Counted from the stretch's first letter, positions 1-9,496 are shown. The stretch: 64,000 bases of DNA from Hymenobacter jejuensis (GCF_006337165.1 NZ_CP040896.1:3782001-3846000); one strand, 5' to 3'. The notes: generated by a model not told the origin, from the letters alone. Numbers and translations: made by a program.

Positions 1-3
1 TAT

Positions 4-46
4 TTGATAATCAAGTACTTATATATTTACTAAAAAGTATTTACCA
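4..46 (+). repeat. AT-rich palindromic element, core TTGATAATCAA
   Basis: The core TTGATAATCAA is a palindrome (TTGAT/ATCAA) around one A. It lies 38 bp beyond the stop codon of the minus-strand AsmA gene. It is followed by a TATAT run and then AAAAAGTATTTACCA. The same order of core, TATAT and AAAAAGTATTTACCA recurs at 44274-44309, upstream of the first rtcB, so this is a repeat and not random AT richness. Function unknown. Confidence 0.6.
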
Positions 47-51
47 ATGCC

Positions 52-3000
52 TTACCGTAGCAAACGCAGCGTGGTATCCAGTTGCTGACTGAGCAACAAG
101 TCGCGCGATTGCTGGCGCAGGGTGGCTTGTTGCTGGCGCTGTTCTTCCTTCTTAAAAAGCCGCACTTTGTACTTGCTGCCGGCAGCCGAGCGGTGCAGGT
201 TCACGTACGTCGGGCGTCCTCGGGAGCTACGTACGAGCTGCCCGCTTTGGATTCGCTCGATGCGCTTTTTGTTGTCGCCAAACAGGGCCTGCAACGGGTT
301 GAGGCCGACGTACAGATCGGTGCGCCCGTCGAGGAAATAATTGCCGCTGATTTCGAGGTTGCTCAGGTTGCTGTTCAGGCGCAGGCTCGGAATCATGAGC
401 TGCCCGCGGTTGAGCACAAACTGCGTGCTCACCGGCTCGAAAAATAAGTGGCTGGTGCGCTCTTCCTTCATGAATTTGAGCGCCTCCATCAGCGCCTCCA
501 CGTTTAGCAATTCCAGGTCGCGAACGTCGGCTTTGAGGTACGCCAACGTTTCGCTGAACACCGGCAAAAACGTGGCGTCGAGATCGGTGTGAAAGTCGGC
601 CGCGCAGCGCATCGAGCCGCGTACATTGTCGCCGCCCAACACGTTGAGACCCATCGTTTTGAGTGCGGCAAACAGCTCTGGCAATTGAATGTCCTGTAGC
701 TCCGTCTGGACGTGCAGCGGGTGGTGGTGCTGGCCTTCGTGGGTGAGCAGGCGCCCGCGCAGCCGAATGCGCCCCTGAAAAGCATTGACCGAACATTCGT
801 CAAGGCGCGCTTCGCCGTCGAGCAGGTGCGATACCAGCCGGAAGTTGCTGCCCGTAACGGCGGAGTAGCGCACATGGTCGGCCTGCACACGCACGACGGC
901 CGTGAGTATATCACTGGTTAGCAATGAGTTGTCGGGGGTGTCGGGGCGGGCACGTTTGGCTACCCGCTCGGCTTGTCGCACGTCGGGCGTGCGCTGGTCT
1001 TCTTCGGGGCTAAGGCTGGCCAGTAGCTGCAAAAGCTGTTGCACGTCGAGCATGGCGTAGCGCAAATCGAGGCTGGCATCGGCCGCAGCTAAGTGCGAGC
1101 CGGCCACCCGCACCGACGCCGAGGCATGGCCCGTGCCGCCGCGCGTGGTAGCAAAATCGAGGCTGGGCATGTGCAGACGGTTGCCGGTTTTGGTAAGGCG
1201 AAAGCGCAGGTGACGCAGATTTTCGCCCACGGGCAGCAGCAGCGTATTTACATCGCAGGTCACGTGGCCGTTGGCGGCCAGCAGCAAATCGCGTAGGGCC
1301 GGACTGCTCGGCGTTTTGCCGGAGCGCTGCGCCGGCCGCGCCATCTTGGCAAGCAGGTTGCGGTAGTTGATGGCCTCAAAGCGCACACCCAACTGAAACT
1401 CAATGGGCGATACCTGATGAATCGTGTCGGTGGGCCACGACGCCTGCCCGCGCACCTGTCCGCCCCACACGCGGCCCGCCAAGTTGCGCAGCTGCACGCG
1501 TTTGCCATCGTGGCGCACAGTTACGGCTAGTTGGTGCAGCGTATCATAGGGCAGCACGAGGCGATTGCAGCGCAGGCCCACGTTGAGGCGCATACCGGGC
1601 GGAAAGAGGCTGCTGCCAAAGTTTGAGGCGCGGGAAGCCGGCGTGGCGCTGGTCCGTTTTCGGGCCACAGCGCGCGTGGCGGCAGGTTTGGGCGTGCTGC
1701 GGGGCATGGGCCGCAGCAACTCGCGCAGGCGGGCCACCCGCAGCTCGTCCACGGCAAAATTGCCGGTGACCATAGTGGTGGGATACTGGCCGGTCAGGTA
1801 GTCGAGCAGGTTGACCGTGGTGGCCGTGGCCCGAAACCGCATCTTGTCGAGCACCCCCGACGCGTTGGAGAGTTTCCAAATGCTGTCCTGCAAGCCCACG
1901 CGCACATTCAGCTCCGACATATCGGCCCCGCGGTCCAGCAGCACAAACGACGCATTGCGCAGGTTTACGCCGCCGCGCACCGACATGCGGCCCGTGGTGG
2001 GCACCGGCGTCCGGCGGCCCGGCGTGGGCGGCAGGAGCCCGTGCAGCTGCACATCCAGGTCGGCGATGCCACTGCGGGCGCGCCACAACCCCGGCGAAAC
2101 CACGGCCGCCAGCTCCGGCAATTCGGCGCGGCCTCGCAAGCGTCCGCTTACAAATGGATTATCGAAGTTGCTCACCGTCAGGGCGATATCTAGTTGCCCT
2201 GCCGACGAATAAATGCGGCAGTGCTGTAGGGCCAGGGAAGTAGTTTTGGAACTGTGTTCGGGGCCGTTGTCGTAGGTGCCGGCGAGGTCCCAGCGGCTGA
2301 TGCGGCGCGTCGAATCGGGCCAGCGCAGGCTGGCGTTGCGCAAGCCAAAGCTCAGCACGTTGTGCGTAGTGACGGTCGGCCCATTCTGCCCCGAAATGGT
2401 ATAGCGAATGTGCGCCTTGCTGGGGCTAATCGCGCCCTCCAGATACGGTAACAAGTTGGTAGGCAATGCGATATGCAATACTTCCATCAAGGGCTGCATG
2501 CCCTCAAACTGCAAGTTCATGAGGGTGCCCGCACGCTGGTTGGCGGTGGCCGTGTGCGTGCCGCTGATGTGCACTGTGTCGCCGTTGAGCGTGGCGCGGG
2601 TGCGCCGGAAAGAGCCTTCGCGCTTCGGAAAATCAAACTGATAATTGACCCAGGCTTTCACCGGTTCGCGCTCAAAAATGGCGCCGCTGCTATTGCGCAG
2701 GTAGTCGAGCTGGCCGTCGAGGGTGCCGCCCGCGTGCAGCACGCCTTGTAGCAGGTGCGCCGTAAGCCGGGCCTTTCGCACGCTGGCCCCAAACGAGCTG
2801 TGCGCGTAGTCGTTGCGGGTGGTCAGGCGGAAGTTGTTGACAATCAGCGAGTCCATTTTGAAGTCCAGCGTCGGGCTAGAGCCCGTTCGGGACTTGCGCT
2901 TGCCGTGCAGGCCCCAGCTATGGCCCAGCGAATCGACGCGCTCGCGGAAATCCACGTCGCTGATGACTAGGCGGGTGCCGCGGATTTTGCCGCGCAGTAA

Positions 3001-3309
3001 GCTGCTCAGCTCCAGGCGCATATCGGCCCGTTCCACGCGCAACACTTGCACCGGTTGCTGGTAAGAAGTATCCGTTAGGCTGAGGTGGTGTAGCGACGCG
3101 GTGAGGTGCGGGAAGTCGCGCCAGGGCGATATTTCAACTTCAAAAGGCGCCAACACCAAGTCGGAGTTGTGGCCGAGTCGCTCGCGTACCAGTTGCGTCA
3201 GATGGCGCCGGCCAAAGCTGGAGCCCACCAGCCACAAAGCCAGCCCAGCCCCCAGCACCACCAGCAATAATCCGACAGCCAGTACACGCCGGAGCGACAA
3301 GAATTTCAT
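52..3309 (-). CDS. AsmA-like envelope protein (1085 aa)
   Basis: Large protein with one N-terminal membrane anchor (about residues 9-30, rich in L, V and G). A long, beta-rich, low-complexity region with many short repeated strands follows. The C-terminal part around residues 960-1060 (NRGQLMIPSLRLNSNLSNLE, then GNYFLDGRTDLYVGLNP) matches the conserved C-terminal AsmA-type block. Proteins of the AsmA/TamB/YhdP superfamily are anchored in the inner membrane, reach into the periplasm and are linked to lipid transport to the outer membrane; that role is inferred here. Transcribed alone, divergently from the sigma-factor gene. The ATG followed by KFLSLRR and the hydrophobic segment gives a convincing start. 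Confidence 0.85.
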   Translation of the reverse strand: MKFLSLRRVLAVGLLLVVLGAGLALWLVGSSFGRRHLTQLVRERLGHNSDLVLAPFEVEISPWRDFPHLTASLHHLSLTDTSYQQPVQVLRVERADMRLELSSLLRGKIRGTRLVISDVDFRERVDSLGHSWGLHGKRKSRTGSSPTLDFKMDSLIVNNFRLTTRNDYAHSSFGASVRKARLTAHLLQGVLHAGGTLDGQLDYLRNSSGAIFEREPVKAWVNYQFDFPKREGSFRRTRATLNGDTVHISGTHTATANQRAGTLMNLQFEGMQPLMEVLHIALPTNLLPYLEGAISPSKAHIRYTISGQNGPTVTTHNVLSFGLRNASLRWPDSTRRISRWDLAGTYDNGPEHSSKTTSLALQHCRIYSSAGQLDIALTVSNFDNPFVSGRLRGRAELPELAAVVSPGLWRARSGIADLDVQLHGLLPPTPGRRTPVPTTGRMSVRGGVNLRNASFVLLDRGADMSELNVRVGLQDSIWKLSNASGVLDKMRFRATATTVNLLDYLTGQYPTTMVTGNFAVDELRVARLRELLRPMPRSTPKPAATRAVARKRTSATPASRASNFGSSLFPPGMRLNVGLRCNRLVLPYDTLHQLAVTVRHDGKRVQLRNLAGRVWGGQVRGQASWPTDTIHQVSPIEFQLGVRFEAINYRNLLAKMARPAQRSGKTPSSPALRDLLLAANGHVTCDVNTLLLPVGENLRHLRFRLTKTGNRLHMPSLDFATTRGGTGHASASVRVAGSHLAAADASLDLRYAMLDVQQLLQLLASLSPEEDQRTPDVRQAERVAKRARPDTPDNSLLTSDILTAVVRVQADHVRYSAVTGSNFRLVSHLLDGEARLDECSVNAFQGRIRLRGRLLTHEGQHHHPLHVQTELQDIQLPELFAALKTMGLNVLGGDNVRGSMRCAADFHTDLDATFLPVFSETLAYLKADVRDLELLNVEALMEALKFMKEERTSHLFFEPVSTQFVLNRGQLMIPSLRLNSNLSNLEISGNYFLDGRTDLYVGLNPLQALFGDNKKRIERIQSGQLVRSSRGRPTYVNLHRSAAGSKYKVRLFKKEEQRQQQATLRQQSRDLLLSQQLDTTLRLLR

Positions 3310-3519
3310 AAGGTATGCTGCTTGCTCCGATGGCGTCGGGTATTTCCGCGGCTTTCTGTTGAGTCGGAATGTGTCAGCATACGTGAAACGAGGCAGGTTG
3401 GCTAAGCCGTATACCCGTCTCCGGTTCGGGGCTAGGCAAAGGCGTGAGCATATTAAGCAGTAATTTGTTTTTCTGTAAATATCGAGGGTGATAGTTGAGA
3501 GAAAATCGGATTAACCAGT

Positions 3520-4128
3520 ATGCAACTCGTTCCGATGAAGTCATTTGATACCGCCGCGCTACCCGCCGCCGACTCCGCCGCGCAGCTCCGGCAGGCATTG
3601 CTTGCCGACCGCGAACGGACCCTCACGCGCCTCTACCAACGCACTTTTCCGATGGTGCGCCGGTACGTGCTACGCAACGGCGGCACCGTGCACGATGCTC
3701 AAGATGTGTTTCAGGACGCGCTGGTCATTTTCTACGAGAAGGCCGTGGGCGGCACCCTGGTCCTGACGGCTTCGGCCAGCACGTACTTGGTGAGCGTCTG
3801 CCGCAACCTGTGGCGCCGCGAGCTAAGCCGCCGCAGCCACACTCCGCAATGCGAACTGACCGAAACCGATCTTCTGGAAGATGCCGAGCCAACGGCGTCG
3901 GAAACGGAGTCCGAAACGGCTTTGTCGGTGCTCGAATATGTGGAGCAGCTAGGCGAGAAATGCAAAAGCATTCTGCTCTCTTTTTACTATTTCCAGCAGC
4001 CCTTGCACCAGATTGCCGAGACGCACCATTACCGCAGCGTGCGCTCAGCCACGGTCCAGAAATTCAAGTGTCTGGAGCGGCTGCGTAAGTCGGTGCGGGC
4101 AGTGCTTGCAGAAACCCTTATCTACTAA
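3520..4128 (+). CDS. ECF-type RNA polymerase sigma factor
   Basis: 202-aa sigma-70 family protein. Region 2 covers about residues 35-95 (YQRTFPMVRRYVLRNGGTV, HDAQDVFQDALVIFYEKA, then a WRRE segment). Region 4 is about residues 145-195 (CKSILLSFYYFQQPLHQIAE, then a helix ending KCLERLRKSV). Region 3 is missing, as in extracytoplasmic-function sigma factors. The linker is acidic (LLEDAEPTASETESE). An in-frame ATG at 3535 is an alternative start. The next gene begins 6 bp downstream and is probably co-transcribed. ECF factors are normally held by an anti-sigma factor; the only candidate here is the short downstream protein. Confidence 0.88.
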   Translation: MQLVPMKSFDTAALPAADSAAQLRQALLADRERTLTRLYQRTFPMVRRYVLRNGGTVHDAQDVFQDALVIFYEKAVGGTLVLTASASTYLVSVCRNLWRRELSRRSHTPQCELTETDLLEDAEPTASETESETALSVLEYVEQLGEKCKSILLSFYYFQQPLHQIAETHHYRSVRSATVQKFKCLERLRKSVRAVLAETLIY

Positions 4129-4134
4129 CACGTT

Positions 4135-4419
4135 ATGCGGCCCGAACTAGAACGTCTGCAACGCATTGAGCGCCACCTGCGCGGCGAGTCGCAGCCAGCC
4201 GACGCGCCCGACTGGAACGTGCAATTACTGCTCGATCCGGACCTGCGCGCCGATGCCGAGGCTCAACAGCTTCTGTATCAGGGCCTGTATAGCGCCGGGC
4301 GGCGTCAGCTTCGGCGCGAGCTGACGGCCATTCATAACCGGCTATACGGCACGCCGCGCAGCGGTTGGTTCGGTAAATTTTATGATTACTATAAGTATTT
4401 GACGGTTAAATACTTATAG
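4135..4419 (+). CDS. Small protein downstream of ECF sigma factor, possible truncated anti-sigma factor
   Basis: 94-aa soluble protein. Its layout (IERHLRGESQPADAP, then LLLDPDLRADAEAQQLLYQG, then a basic helix ending AIHNRLYG) resembles the cytoplasmic N-terminal part of Bacteroidota anti-sigma factors, with an opening helix and a DP-L motif. It has no transmembrane helix, which a usual anti-sigma factor would have next. The last ten residues (YYKYLTVKYL) and the stop codon are encoded by a perfect AT-rich palindrome, so the C-terminus may have been created by insertion or rearrangement. Function is inferred from position and weak similarity only. Confidence 0.55.
   Translation: MRPELERLQRIERHLRGESQPADAPDWNVQLLLDPDLRADAEAQQLLYQGLYSAGRRQLRRELTAIHNRLYGTPRSGWFGKFYDYYKYLTVKYL
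4389..4419. repeat. Perfect AT-rich inverted repeat overlapping a stop codon
   Basis: Two 12-nt arms, CTATAAGTATTT and AAATACTTATAG, are separated by GACGGTT. The arms pair perfectly, and the TAG at the right end is the stop of the upstream gene. The stem is AT-rich and has no GC clamp, so it is a poor intrinsic terminator. It resembles the other AT-rich nested palindromes in the window. Confidence 0.65.
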
Positions 4420-4542
4420 CGGTATATCTGTTTCGCTAGTTTTCCTTTTTTCTTTCTAATCGGCACACGCTGCTTGCCACTCAGCGCCCTTGCACAGGAG
4501 CGCATAGGCACCGTTTTGCCCACACTTTTCACCGTTTTAGCG

Positions 4543-5235
4543 ATGTTAAACCACCTGGAATTCCGAAAATTCGCCGTCAAAGGCCACGGCATCAACGGCT
4601 TGGCCTTTGACCAATACTTTCAGCACGTGGCCGGGCAGGCGTACCCAATGGTCACCAATATGACGCGCTCCGTAATCGAGGAGCGCCCCACGCGCTTTGC
4701 CGAAATCGACGTGTTTTCGCGCCTGATCATGGACCGCATCGTGTTTCTGGGCACGGCCGTGGACGACAACATTGCCAACATCATCACGGCGCAGCTGCTG
4801 TTTCTGGAATCGGCGGATGCGAAGAAGGATATCCTGCTCTATGTCAATTCGCCGGGTGGCTCGGTGTATGCCGGGCTGGGCATCTACGACACCATGCAAT
4901 ACGTTGGGCCCGATGTGGCCACCATTTGTACCGGCGTGGCTTTGAGCATGGGCGCGGTGCTGTTGGCGGGCGGGGCAAAGGACAAACGCTCGGCTTTGCC
5001 GCACGCCCGGGTCATGATTCACCAGCCTTCGGGCGGGGCGCAGGGGCCTTCTGCCGACATCGAAATTACGGCCCGCGAGATCCTGAAAATGCGCAAAGAA
5101 CTCTACGAGATTTTGGCGAAACACACCGGCAAAACCTACCAAGAAATCCACGACCACTCAGATCGCGACTATTGGCTCCGCGCCGACGAGGCCAAGAAAT
5201 ACGGCCTCATTGATGAGGTGTTGGAGCGTAAATAG
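4543..5235 (+). CDS. clpP: ATP-dependent Clp protease proteolytic subunit
   Basis: Serine peptidase of the S14 family, 230 aa from the ATG at 4543; the frame stays open to an ATG at 4474, but the extra 23 residues do not look like ClpP. The catalytic triad is visible: Ser in [11 protein letters not shown], His in [10 protein letters not shown] and Asp in [20 protein letters not shown]. The substrate loop [19 protein letters not shown] is intact. ClpP forms a double heptamer and degrades proteins fed to it by ClpX or ClpA/C. No clpX or tig follows, so this may be a stand-alone or second ClpP copy. The N-terminal extension before the core (about 50 residues) is longer than in E. coli mature ClpP. 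Confidence 0.9.
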   Translation: MLNHLEFRKFAVKGHGINGLAFDQYFQHVAGQAYPMVTNMTRSVIEERPTRFAEIDVFSRLIMDRIVFLGTAVDDNIANIITAQLLFLESADAKKDILLYVNSPGGSVYAGLGIYDTMQYVGPDVATICTGVALSMGAVLLAGGAKDKRSALPHARVMIHQPSGGAQGPSADIEITAREILKMRKELYEILAKHTGKTYQEIHDHSDRDYWLRADEAKKYGLIDEVLERK

Positions 5236-5255
5236 CTTTTAATCAATAGGTTGTA

Positions 5256-6035
5256 TTATCGTAGGCTCAGCCTGGGAGGCTCTATGTCCAACGCCTCGAT
5301 CTGAGCTTTGTATTCGGACGGGAGCAACGCACCTTTTACCCAGCGGCTGAGCGAGAGATGCTGAATCTGCCGGTAAATGGGCACGACCGGCCGCAACCAC
5401 GACCAAGTACCCAGCCGCAGCAACTCCCGAACCGGTGCCGGCACCACGAGGCGCTGGGCTTGCAGCAACAGCCAGTAGCGCAGAGGCCCCAAGTGCCGCC
5501 GATACTGTTGGTACAGGTCGGCGGTGAAACGGCTGTATTCGAGGTCGGCAGCAAGGTGTTGTTGCCGCACTACCAGCCACGCCGCGTACGTCGAGGGCAG
5601 ATCGGGAATGCGCATGCGCTGGCCCACGCGGGCAAAAACATCGAAAACTTCCTCTTTTTCGGCCGTCGTAAGCGGCCTTTCCAGCGCTTCAAACGACCGG
5701 ATGGCGTAGTCGATGAGCAAATACAGCACGTCGCGGTACGCCCACGCCGGAATGGCTACGCCGCGCTTGGCCTCCACGGCGGCATGAATGGCCGTGATGG
5801 TGTCGATGGCGCGCTCGGCCGAGGCACGCTCGGCAAACACGATCTGGCGGGCGTACTCGACGGTGGAAAACAGGCGGCCCAACGGGTCGGCGGGCAACCG
5901 GCCGGTGAAATAAAGCCAGTCAACGGCTTTGTTGAGGGCAAACTCGGCCGCCGCGCCAGCAAATATGAACAGCACCGTATCGGCCTTGCCCCAAATGGTG
6001 CGCACGATCGAGTGGTTCGGTACGAAATATTCCAT
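5256..6035 (-). CDS. Oxygenase MpaB family protein (DUF2236)
   Basis: 259-aa protein with the conserved core of the DUF2236/MpaB family: DPLGRLFSTVEYARQIVFAE, then AIDTITAIHAAVE, then IPAWAYRDVLYLLIDYAIRS and an acidic PLTTAEKEEVFDVF segment. Members include a fungal ER-bound oxygenase and rubber-cleaving latex-clearing proteins, which bind heme; most bacterial members have no known substrate. This gene converges on clpP with only 20 bp between the stops. The start ATG at 6035 precedes the conserved N-terminus (MEYFVPNHSIVRTIWG). The substrate is unknown. Confidence 0.75.
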   Translation of the reverse strand: MEYFVPNHSIVRTIWGKADTVLFIFAGAAAEFALNKAVDWLYFTGRLPADPLGRLFSTVEYARQIVFAERASAERAIDTITAIHAAVEAKRGVAIPAWAYRDVLYLLIDYAIRSFEALERPLTTAEKEEVFDVFARVGQRMRIPDLPSTYAAWLVVRQQHLAADLEYSRFTADLYQQYRRHLGPLRYWLLLQAQRLVVPAPVRELLRLGTWSWLRPVVPIYRQIQHLSLSRWVKGALLPSEYKAQIEALDIEPPRLSLR

Positions 6036-6220
6036 AATGTAAGAACCGGAAAGAAACGCAAAAGGCTCCGAACTACGTGGGTATCACCGCTTAAAACGAT
6101 CTGCCGCTACCTTTCCGTACAAAATCTGGGAGCTCATCCGAATCCTGCGCACCGGATTCGCGTTGGGCATCTAGCAGCGACCACCAACTGTTCCGCTGCT
6201 CACCAGATCGCCTCTTCATT

Positions 6221-7840
6221 ATGGAAATACAGACTCAGCAGCTCGAGCAGGAGTTCGACCAAGCAGTTTTTCAGAACTCCTTTGTGGAAGAATTGCGCGG
6301 CGAAGCTTCCGGCAACAAAAGTCCGCGCCAAGTGCCCGGCTACACCTATTCGCGCGTCGAGCCCACGCCGGTGCAGGACCCGCATTTGCTCGCTTGGTCC
6401 GATGATTTGGCGGCGTTCCTCGGGTTGGCTAAGCCAGCGGAGCGCAGCCCCGCCGTGGCGGCTTTGGCCGGTAACTTGGTCACGCAGAGCATGAAGCCGT
6501 TTGCGGCTCGCTACGGCGGGCACCAGTTCGGCAACTGGGCCGGGCAGCTTGGCGATGGCCGCGCTATTTCCCTGGGCGAGCTCACGGCCACCGATGGCAC
6601 CAACTGGGAAATCCAGCTAAAAGGCGCCGGCCCTACGCCGTACTCGCGGCGCGCCGACGGGCGGGCGGTGCTGCGCTCGTCGTTGCGGGAGTTTTTGTGC
6701 AGCGAGGCCATGCACTACCTCGGCGTGCCTACTACGAGGGCCCTGAGCTTGGTGGGCACGGGCGATACGGTGGTGCGCGACATGTTTTACAACGGCAACC
6801 CGCAGGATGAGCCCGGCGCCATCGTGGCGCGGGTCGCGCCTACGTTCATCCGGTTTGGCAACTTCCAGATCATGGTGGCTACCGGCGAGCTCGACAACCT
6901 GCGCGCCTTGGCTGATTACGTTATTCGCCACCATTACCCCGAGTTGGGCGAGCCCTCGCCGGAAGTATATCTGAAGTGGTTTGATGAAATCTGTCGGCGG
7001 ACGGCGGTTATGATAGCATATTGGCAGTCAGTGGGTTTCGTGCACGGCGTCATGAACACCGACAACATGTCCATCCTGGGTCTTACCATCGACTACGGCC
7101 CTTATGGCTGGCTGGAGCCCTATGACCCCGACTGGACGCCCAACACCACCGATTTTGGCTACCGGCGCTATTCTTTCGGCCAGCAACCAAACGTTGCCCT
7201 CTGGAACCTGGCGCAACTCGGCCGGGCCCTGACGCCGCTGGTAGAAAACCCCAAGGAGCTCAACGCCGGCCTGGAGGTATACGCCGAAACCCTGGCCAAA
7301 ACCCAGCACGCGATGATGTTAAAAAAGCTGGGCATCACTTCGGCAACCGCACAGGATGCTGATCAGAACCTGCTCGAAGCCTTGCCCCAGGCCCTGACCG
7401 ACGCCGAAATGGATATGACGCTGTTTTTCCGCAACCTCTCGCACACGGCCCCGGCCTTGCTCACCCGCCCGGAAAACGAGGAGGCGTTGCTGCGGGACCT
7501 AGTCGAAGCCAACTCGTACGCGCCGCCACAAAGCCAAGGGCATGGCGCCTTGTTGCAATGGCTTGCGCGGTATGCGCAGCGGCTCCGCCAAGAAACGGCA
7601 GGCCCTGAAGCCATTCGCGAGAGCATGCTCAGCGCCAACCCCAAGTATGTGCTGCGTAACTACTTGGCCCAGAAAGCGATCGATGCTGCTGCAACCGGCG
7701 ATCTGTCGTACCTGAATACGCTGATGCAAGTGCTCAAAACCCCATTTGCCGAACAGCCTGAGCATGAAGAGTTTGCAGCCAAGCGCCCCGAATGGGCACG
7801 GCACAAGCCCGGCTGCGCTACGTTGTCGTGCAGCTCGTAA
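6221..7840 (+). CDS. selO: Protein adenylyltransferase SelO (YdiU family)
   Basis: 539-aa pseudokinase-fold enzyme that transfers AMP from ATP to protein hydroxyl side chains, linked to redox stress. Landmarks are YGGHQFGNWAGQLGDGRAIS near residue 95-115, the nucleotide-binding stretch EIQLKGAGPTPYSRRADGRA, a conserved LREFLCSEAMHYLGVPTTRA block, and FVHGVMNTDNMSILGLTIDY, which holds the metal-binding residues (N, D). The C-terminus is CATLSCSS: the third residue from the end is Cys, at the place where animal SELENOO carries selenocysteine. Appears monocistronic; an 84-nt inverted repeat lies between its stop and the convergent transporter gene. Confidence 0.93.
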   Translation: MEIQTQQLEQEFDQAVFQNSFVEELRGEASGNKSPRQVPGYTYSRVEPTPVQDPHLLAWSDDLAAFLGLAKPAERSPAVAALAGNLVTQSMKPFAARYGGHQFGNWAGQLGDGRAISLGELTATDGTNWEIQLKGAGPTPYSRRADGRAVLRSSLREFLCSEAMHYLGVPTTRALSLVGTGDTVVRDMFYNGNPQDEPGAIVARVAPTFIRFGNFQIMVATGELDNLRALADYVIRHHYPELGEPSPEVYLKWFDEICRRTAVMIAYWQSVGFVHGVMNTDNMSILGLTIDYGPYGWLEPYDPDWTPNTTDFGYRRYSFGQQPNVALWNLAQLGRALTPLVENPKELNAGLEVYAETLAKTQHAMMLKKLGITSATAQDADQNLLEALPQALTDAEMDMTLFFRNLSHTAPALLTRPENEEALLRDLVEANSYAPPQSQGHGALLQWLARYAQRLRQETAGPEAIRESMLSANPKYVLRNYLAQKAIDAAATGDLSYLNTLMQVLKTPFAEQPEHEEFAAKRPEWARHKPGCATLSCSS

Positions 7841-7905
7841 AGTGTAGTTGGGGCACAGCGGCTTTTTCCTGCCTTTTATCCTAAAACGTTCGGGCTAAAA
7901 ACGCC

Positions 7906-7989
7906 TGTCATGCAGAGTGCAGCGAAGCATCTCTATTGAGTAGTAACTCAACGAAGCGGGAGAGATGCTTCGCTGCGCTCTGCATGACA
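7906..7989. repeat. 84-nt near-perfect inverted repeat between convergent genes
   Basis: Two 29-nt arms (7906-7934 and 7961-7989, outer ends TGTCATGCAGAG and CTCTGCATGACA) pair with a single G-T wobble. The 26-nt loop holds a small second hairpin (TTGAGT/ACTCAA). It lies between the 3' ends of selO and the MFS gene. It may act as a bidirectional terminator, or be a REP- or MITE-like palindrome. Confidence 0.8.
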
Positions 7990-8038
7990 AATGATTAAAG
8001 AGTGGTTGAAGCAACGGGACACAGTAAGTGGCGTTGGA

Positions 8039-9268
8039 TCAATGCACCGGGGCCGCGAGCTGCCCGGTAGGCACTTCTACCTGCTCCACAATTTGTCGGC
8101 GGCCGATCACCAGCAGGAGCAGGGCCAGCAGCGAGGTAGCGGCCATAATAGTGACCATGGGCACGGCCGTGTGGTTGCTAAACACGCTGACGCCCATCGA
8201 AGCCAAGGAGCCCATTCCCATCTGGATGGCGCCCATCAGGGCCGAAGCGCTGCCCGCGTTCTTGGAAAACGGCGCCAACGACAGCGCAGCCGTATTGGGG
8301 TTACTAAACCCAAGGCAGCACAGGAAAATAAAAAGCAGCGCAATCGTGCCGCCCAGTCCAATCATGCCCAAGGAAGTCAGGGCCAGGAAAACCAGACTGG
8401 TGATGACCTGGCAAATCAGGGCGGCAAAGATGAGTTGCTGACTTTGGTATTTGCGCAGCAGCACGCTGTTTACCTGACTAGAACCAATCAGGCCGATCGA
8501 CAAAAAGGCGAAAATCCAGCCGTACACCTTGGCATCTACCCCAAAGATATCCATGAATACCAGGGGCGAATCGGCCACGTAGGCGAACAGACCGCTAAAC
8601 GCCACCGCGCCCGCAAAAGTGTAGGTGTAAAACTGCGGCTCGCGCAGTACGGCCCAGAAATTGGTCAGGATGGGACCGGGTTTCAAGGACAGCGACGTAT
8701 CCGGTGTGTAGCTTTCGGGCAGCCACAACCGGCTGGCAATCAGCATCATGGCGCCCATGATGCCGAGCGTAATAAATACGCCCTGCCACCCAAAAGCGGC
8801 CGTAACGTAGCTGCCCACGGTGGGCGCGATCATCGGAGAGAGGCCCACTACCAACATTAGGAGCGCAAATACCTTCGCGCTGTCCTTCACCGGGAACAGG
8901 TCGCGCACCATTGCTACCGACGCCACGCCCGCCGCGCAGCTCCCGATGGCCTGCACAAACCGCAGTACAATCAGCCCGTCGATGGTACGGATAGTCGCGC
9001 AGCCTACCGAAGCGGCGATGTACAGGCCCAGGCCCAGGTACAGCGGCGTTTTGCGGCCAAAGCGGTCGAGCAGCGGCCCGTACAAAAGCTGCCCCGCCGA
9101 AATGCCGATAAAAAAGCTCGACAACGACAAGGCCACGCGCGCTGCCGTCGTGTTCAGGTCCTGCGCAATGGCCGGAAACCCCGGCAAGTACATGTCGATG
9201 GAGAAAGGACCAAGGGCTGTAAGGCTGCCCAAAATCAGGATGAGGAAAAAGTACTTTTGCTTGGACAT
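8039..9268 (-). CDS. Bcr/CflA-type drug efflux MFS transporter
   Basis: 409-aa major facilitator with twelve predicted membrane segments. The N-terminus (SLTALGPFSIDMYLPGFPAI) and the loop-2 motif GPLLDRFGRKTPLYLGLGLY are hallmarks of the Bcr/CflA (DHA1) group, which exports drugs such as bicyclomycin and chloramphenicol by proton antiport. The motif FVQAIGSCAAGVASVAMVRD lies in helix 5. The exact substrate cannot be read from the sequence. The ATG at 9268 opens MSKQKYFFLILILGSL directly into the first helix. No regulator is adjacent. Confidence 0.9.
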   Translation of the reverse strand: MSKQKYFFLILILGSLTALGPFSIDMYLPGFPAIAQDLNTTAARVALSLSSFFIGISAGQLLYGPLLDRFGRKTPLYLGLGLYIAASVGCATIRTIDGLIVLRFVQAIGSCAAGVASVAMVRDLFPVKDSAKVFALLMLVVGLSPMIAPTVGSYVTAAFGWQGVFITLGIMGAMMLIASRLWLPESYTPDTSLSLKPGPILTNFWAVLREPQFYTYTFAGAVAFSGLFAYVADSPLVFMDIFGVDAKVYGWIFAFLSIGLIGSSQVNSVLLRKYQSQQLIFAALICQVITSLVFLALTSLGMIGLGGTIALLFIFLCCLGFSNPNTAALSLAPFSKNAGSASALMGAIQMGMGSLASMGVSVFSNHTAVPMVTIMAATSLLALLLLVIGRRQIVEQVEVPTGQLAAPVH

Positions 9269-9296
9269 GAACGACGTAACAGCAATATTACTGTTT

Positions 9297-9325
9297 GTTA
9301 ATTATTTGATAATGAGATATTTAAC
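9297..9325. repeat. AT-rich nested palindromic element upstream of the MFS gene
   Basis: GTTAATTAT and ATATTTAAC frame TTGATAATGAG, a variant of the TTGATAATCAA core found elsewhere in the window. It starts 28 bp upstream of the MFS start codon, so a promoter or operator role is possible but not shown. Confidence 0.45.
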
Positions 9326-9496
9326 TAGAGGGCTATAGGGCACCCCATTTGGCGTATATGTGCTGCTCCAAGTAGTCTTGGATTACGGAATGCCAAAATG
9401 AAGTCGGGAATTTAGAAGCAGACGGAGGCAGCACAGATCGAAGTCCTCATGACAAAGCTGGCCGAAAAACAGTGCAAATTACCTCCTAAAACAATC

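Noticed and set aside
4389..4595. A minus-strand protein ending like the plus-strand protein (KYLTVKYL)
   Set aside because: It is a mirror created by the perfect palindrome; the rest of the frame has no protein-like features.
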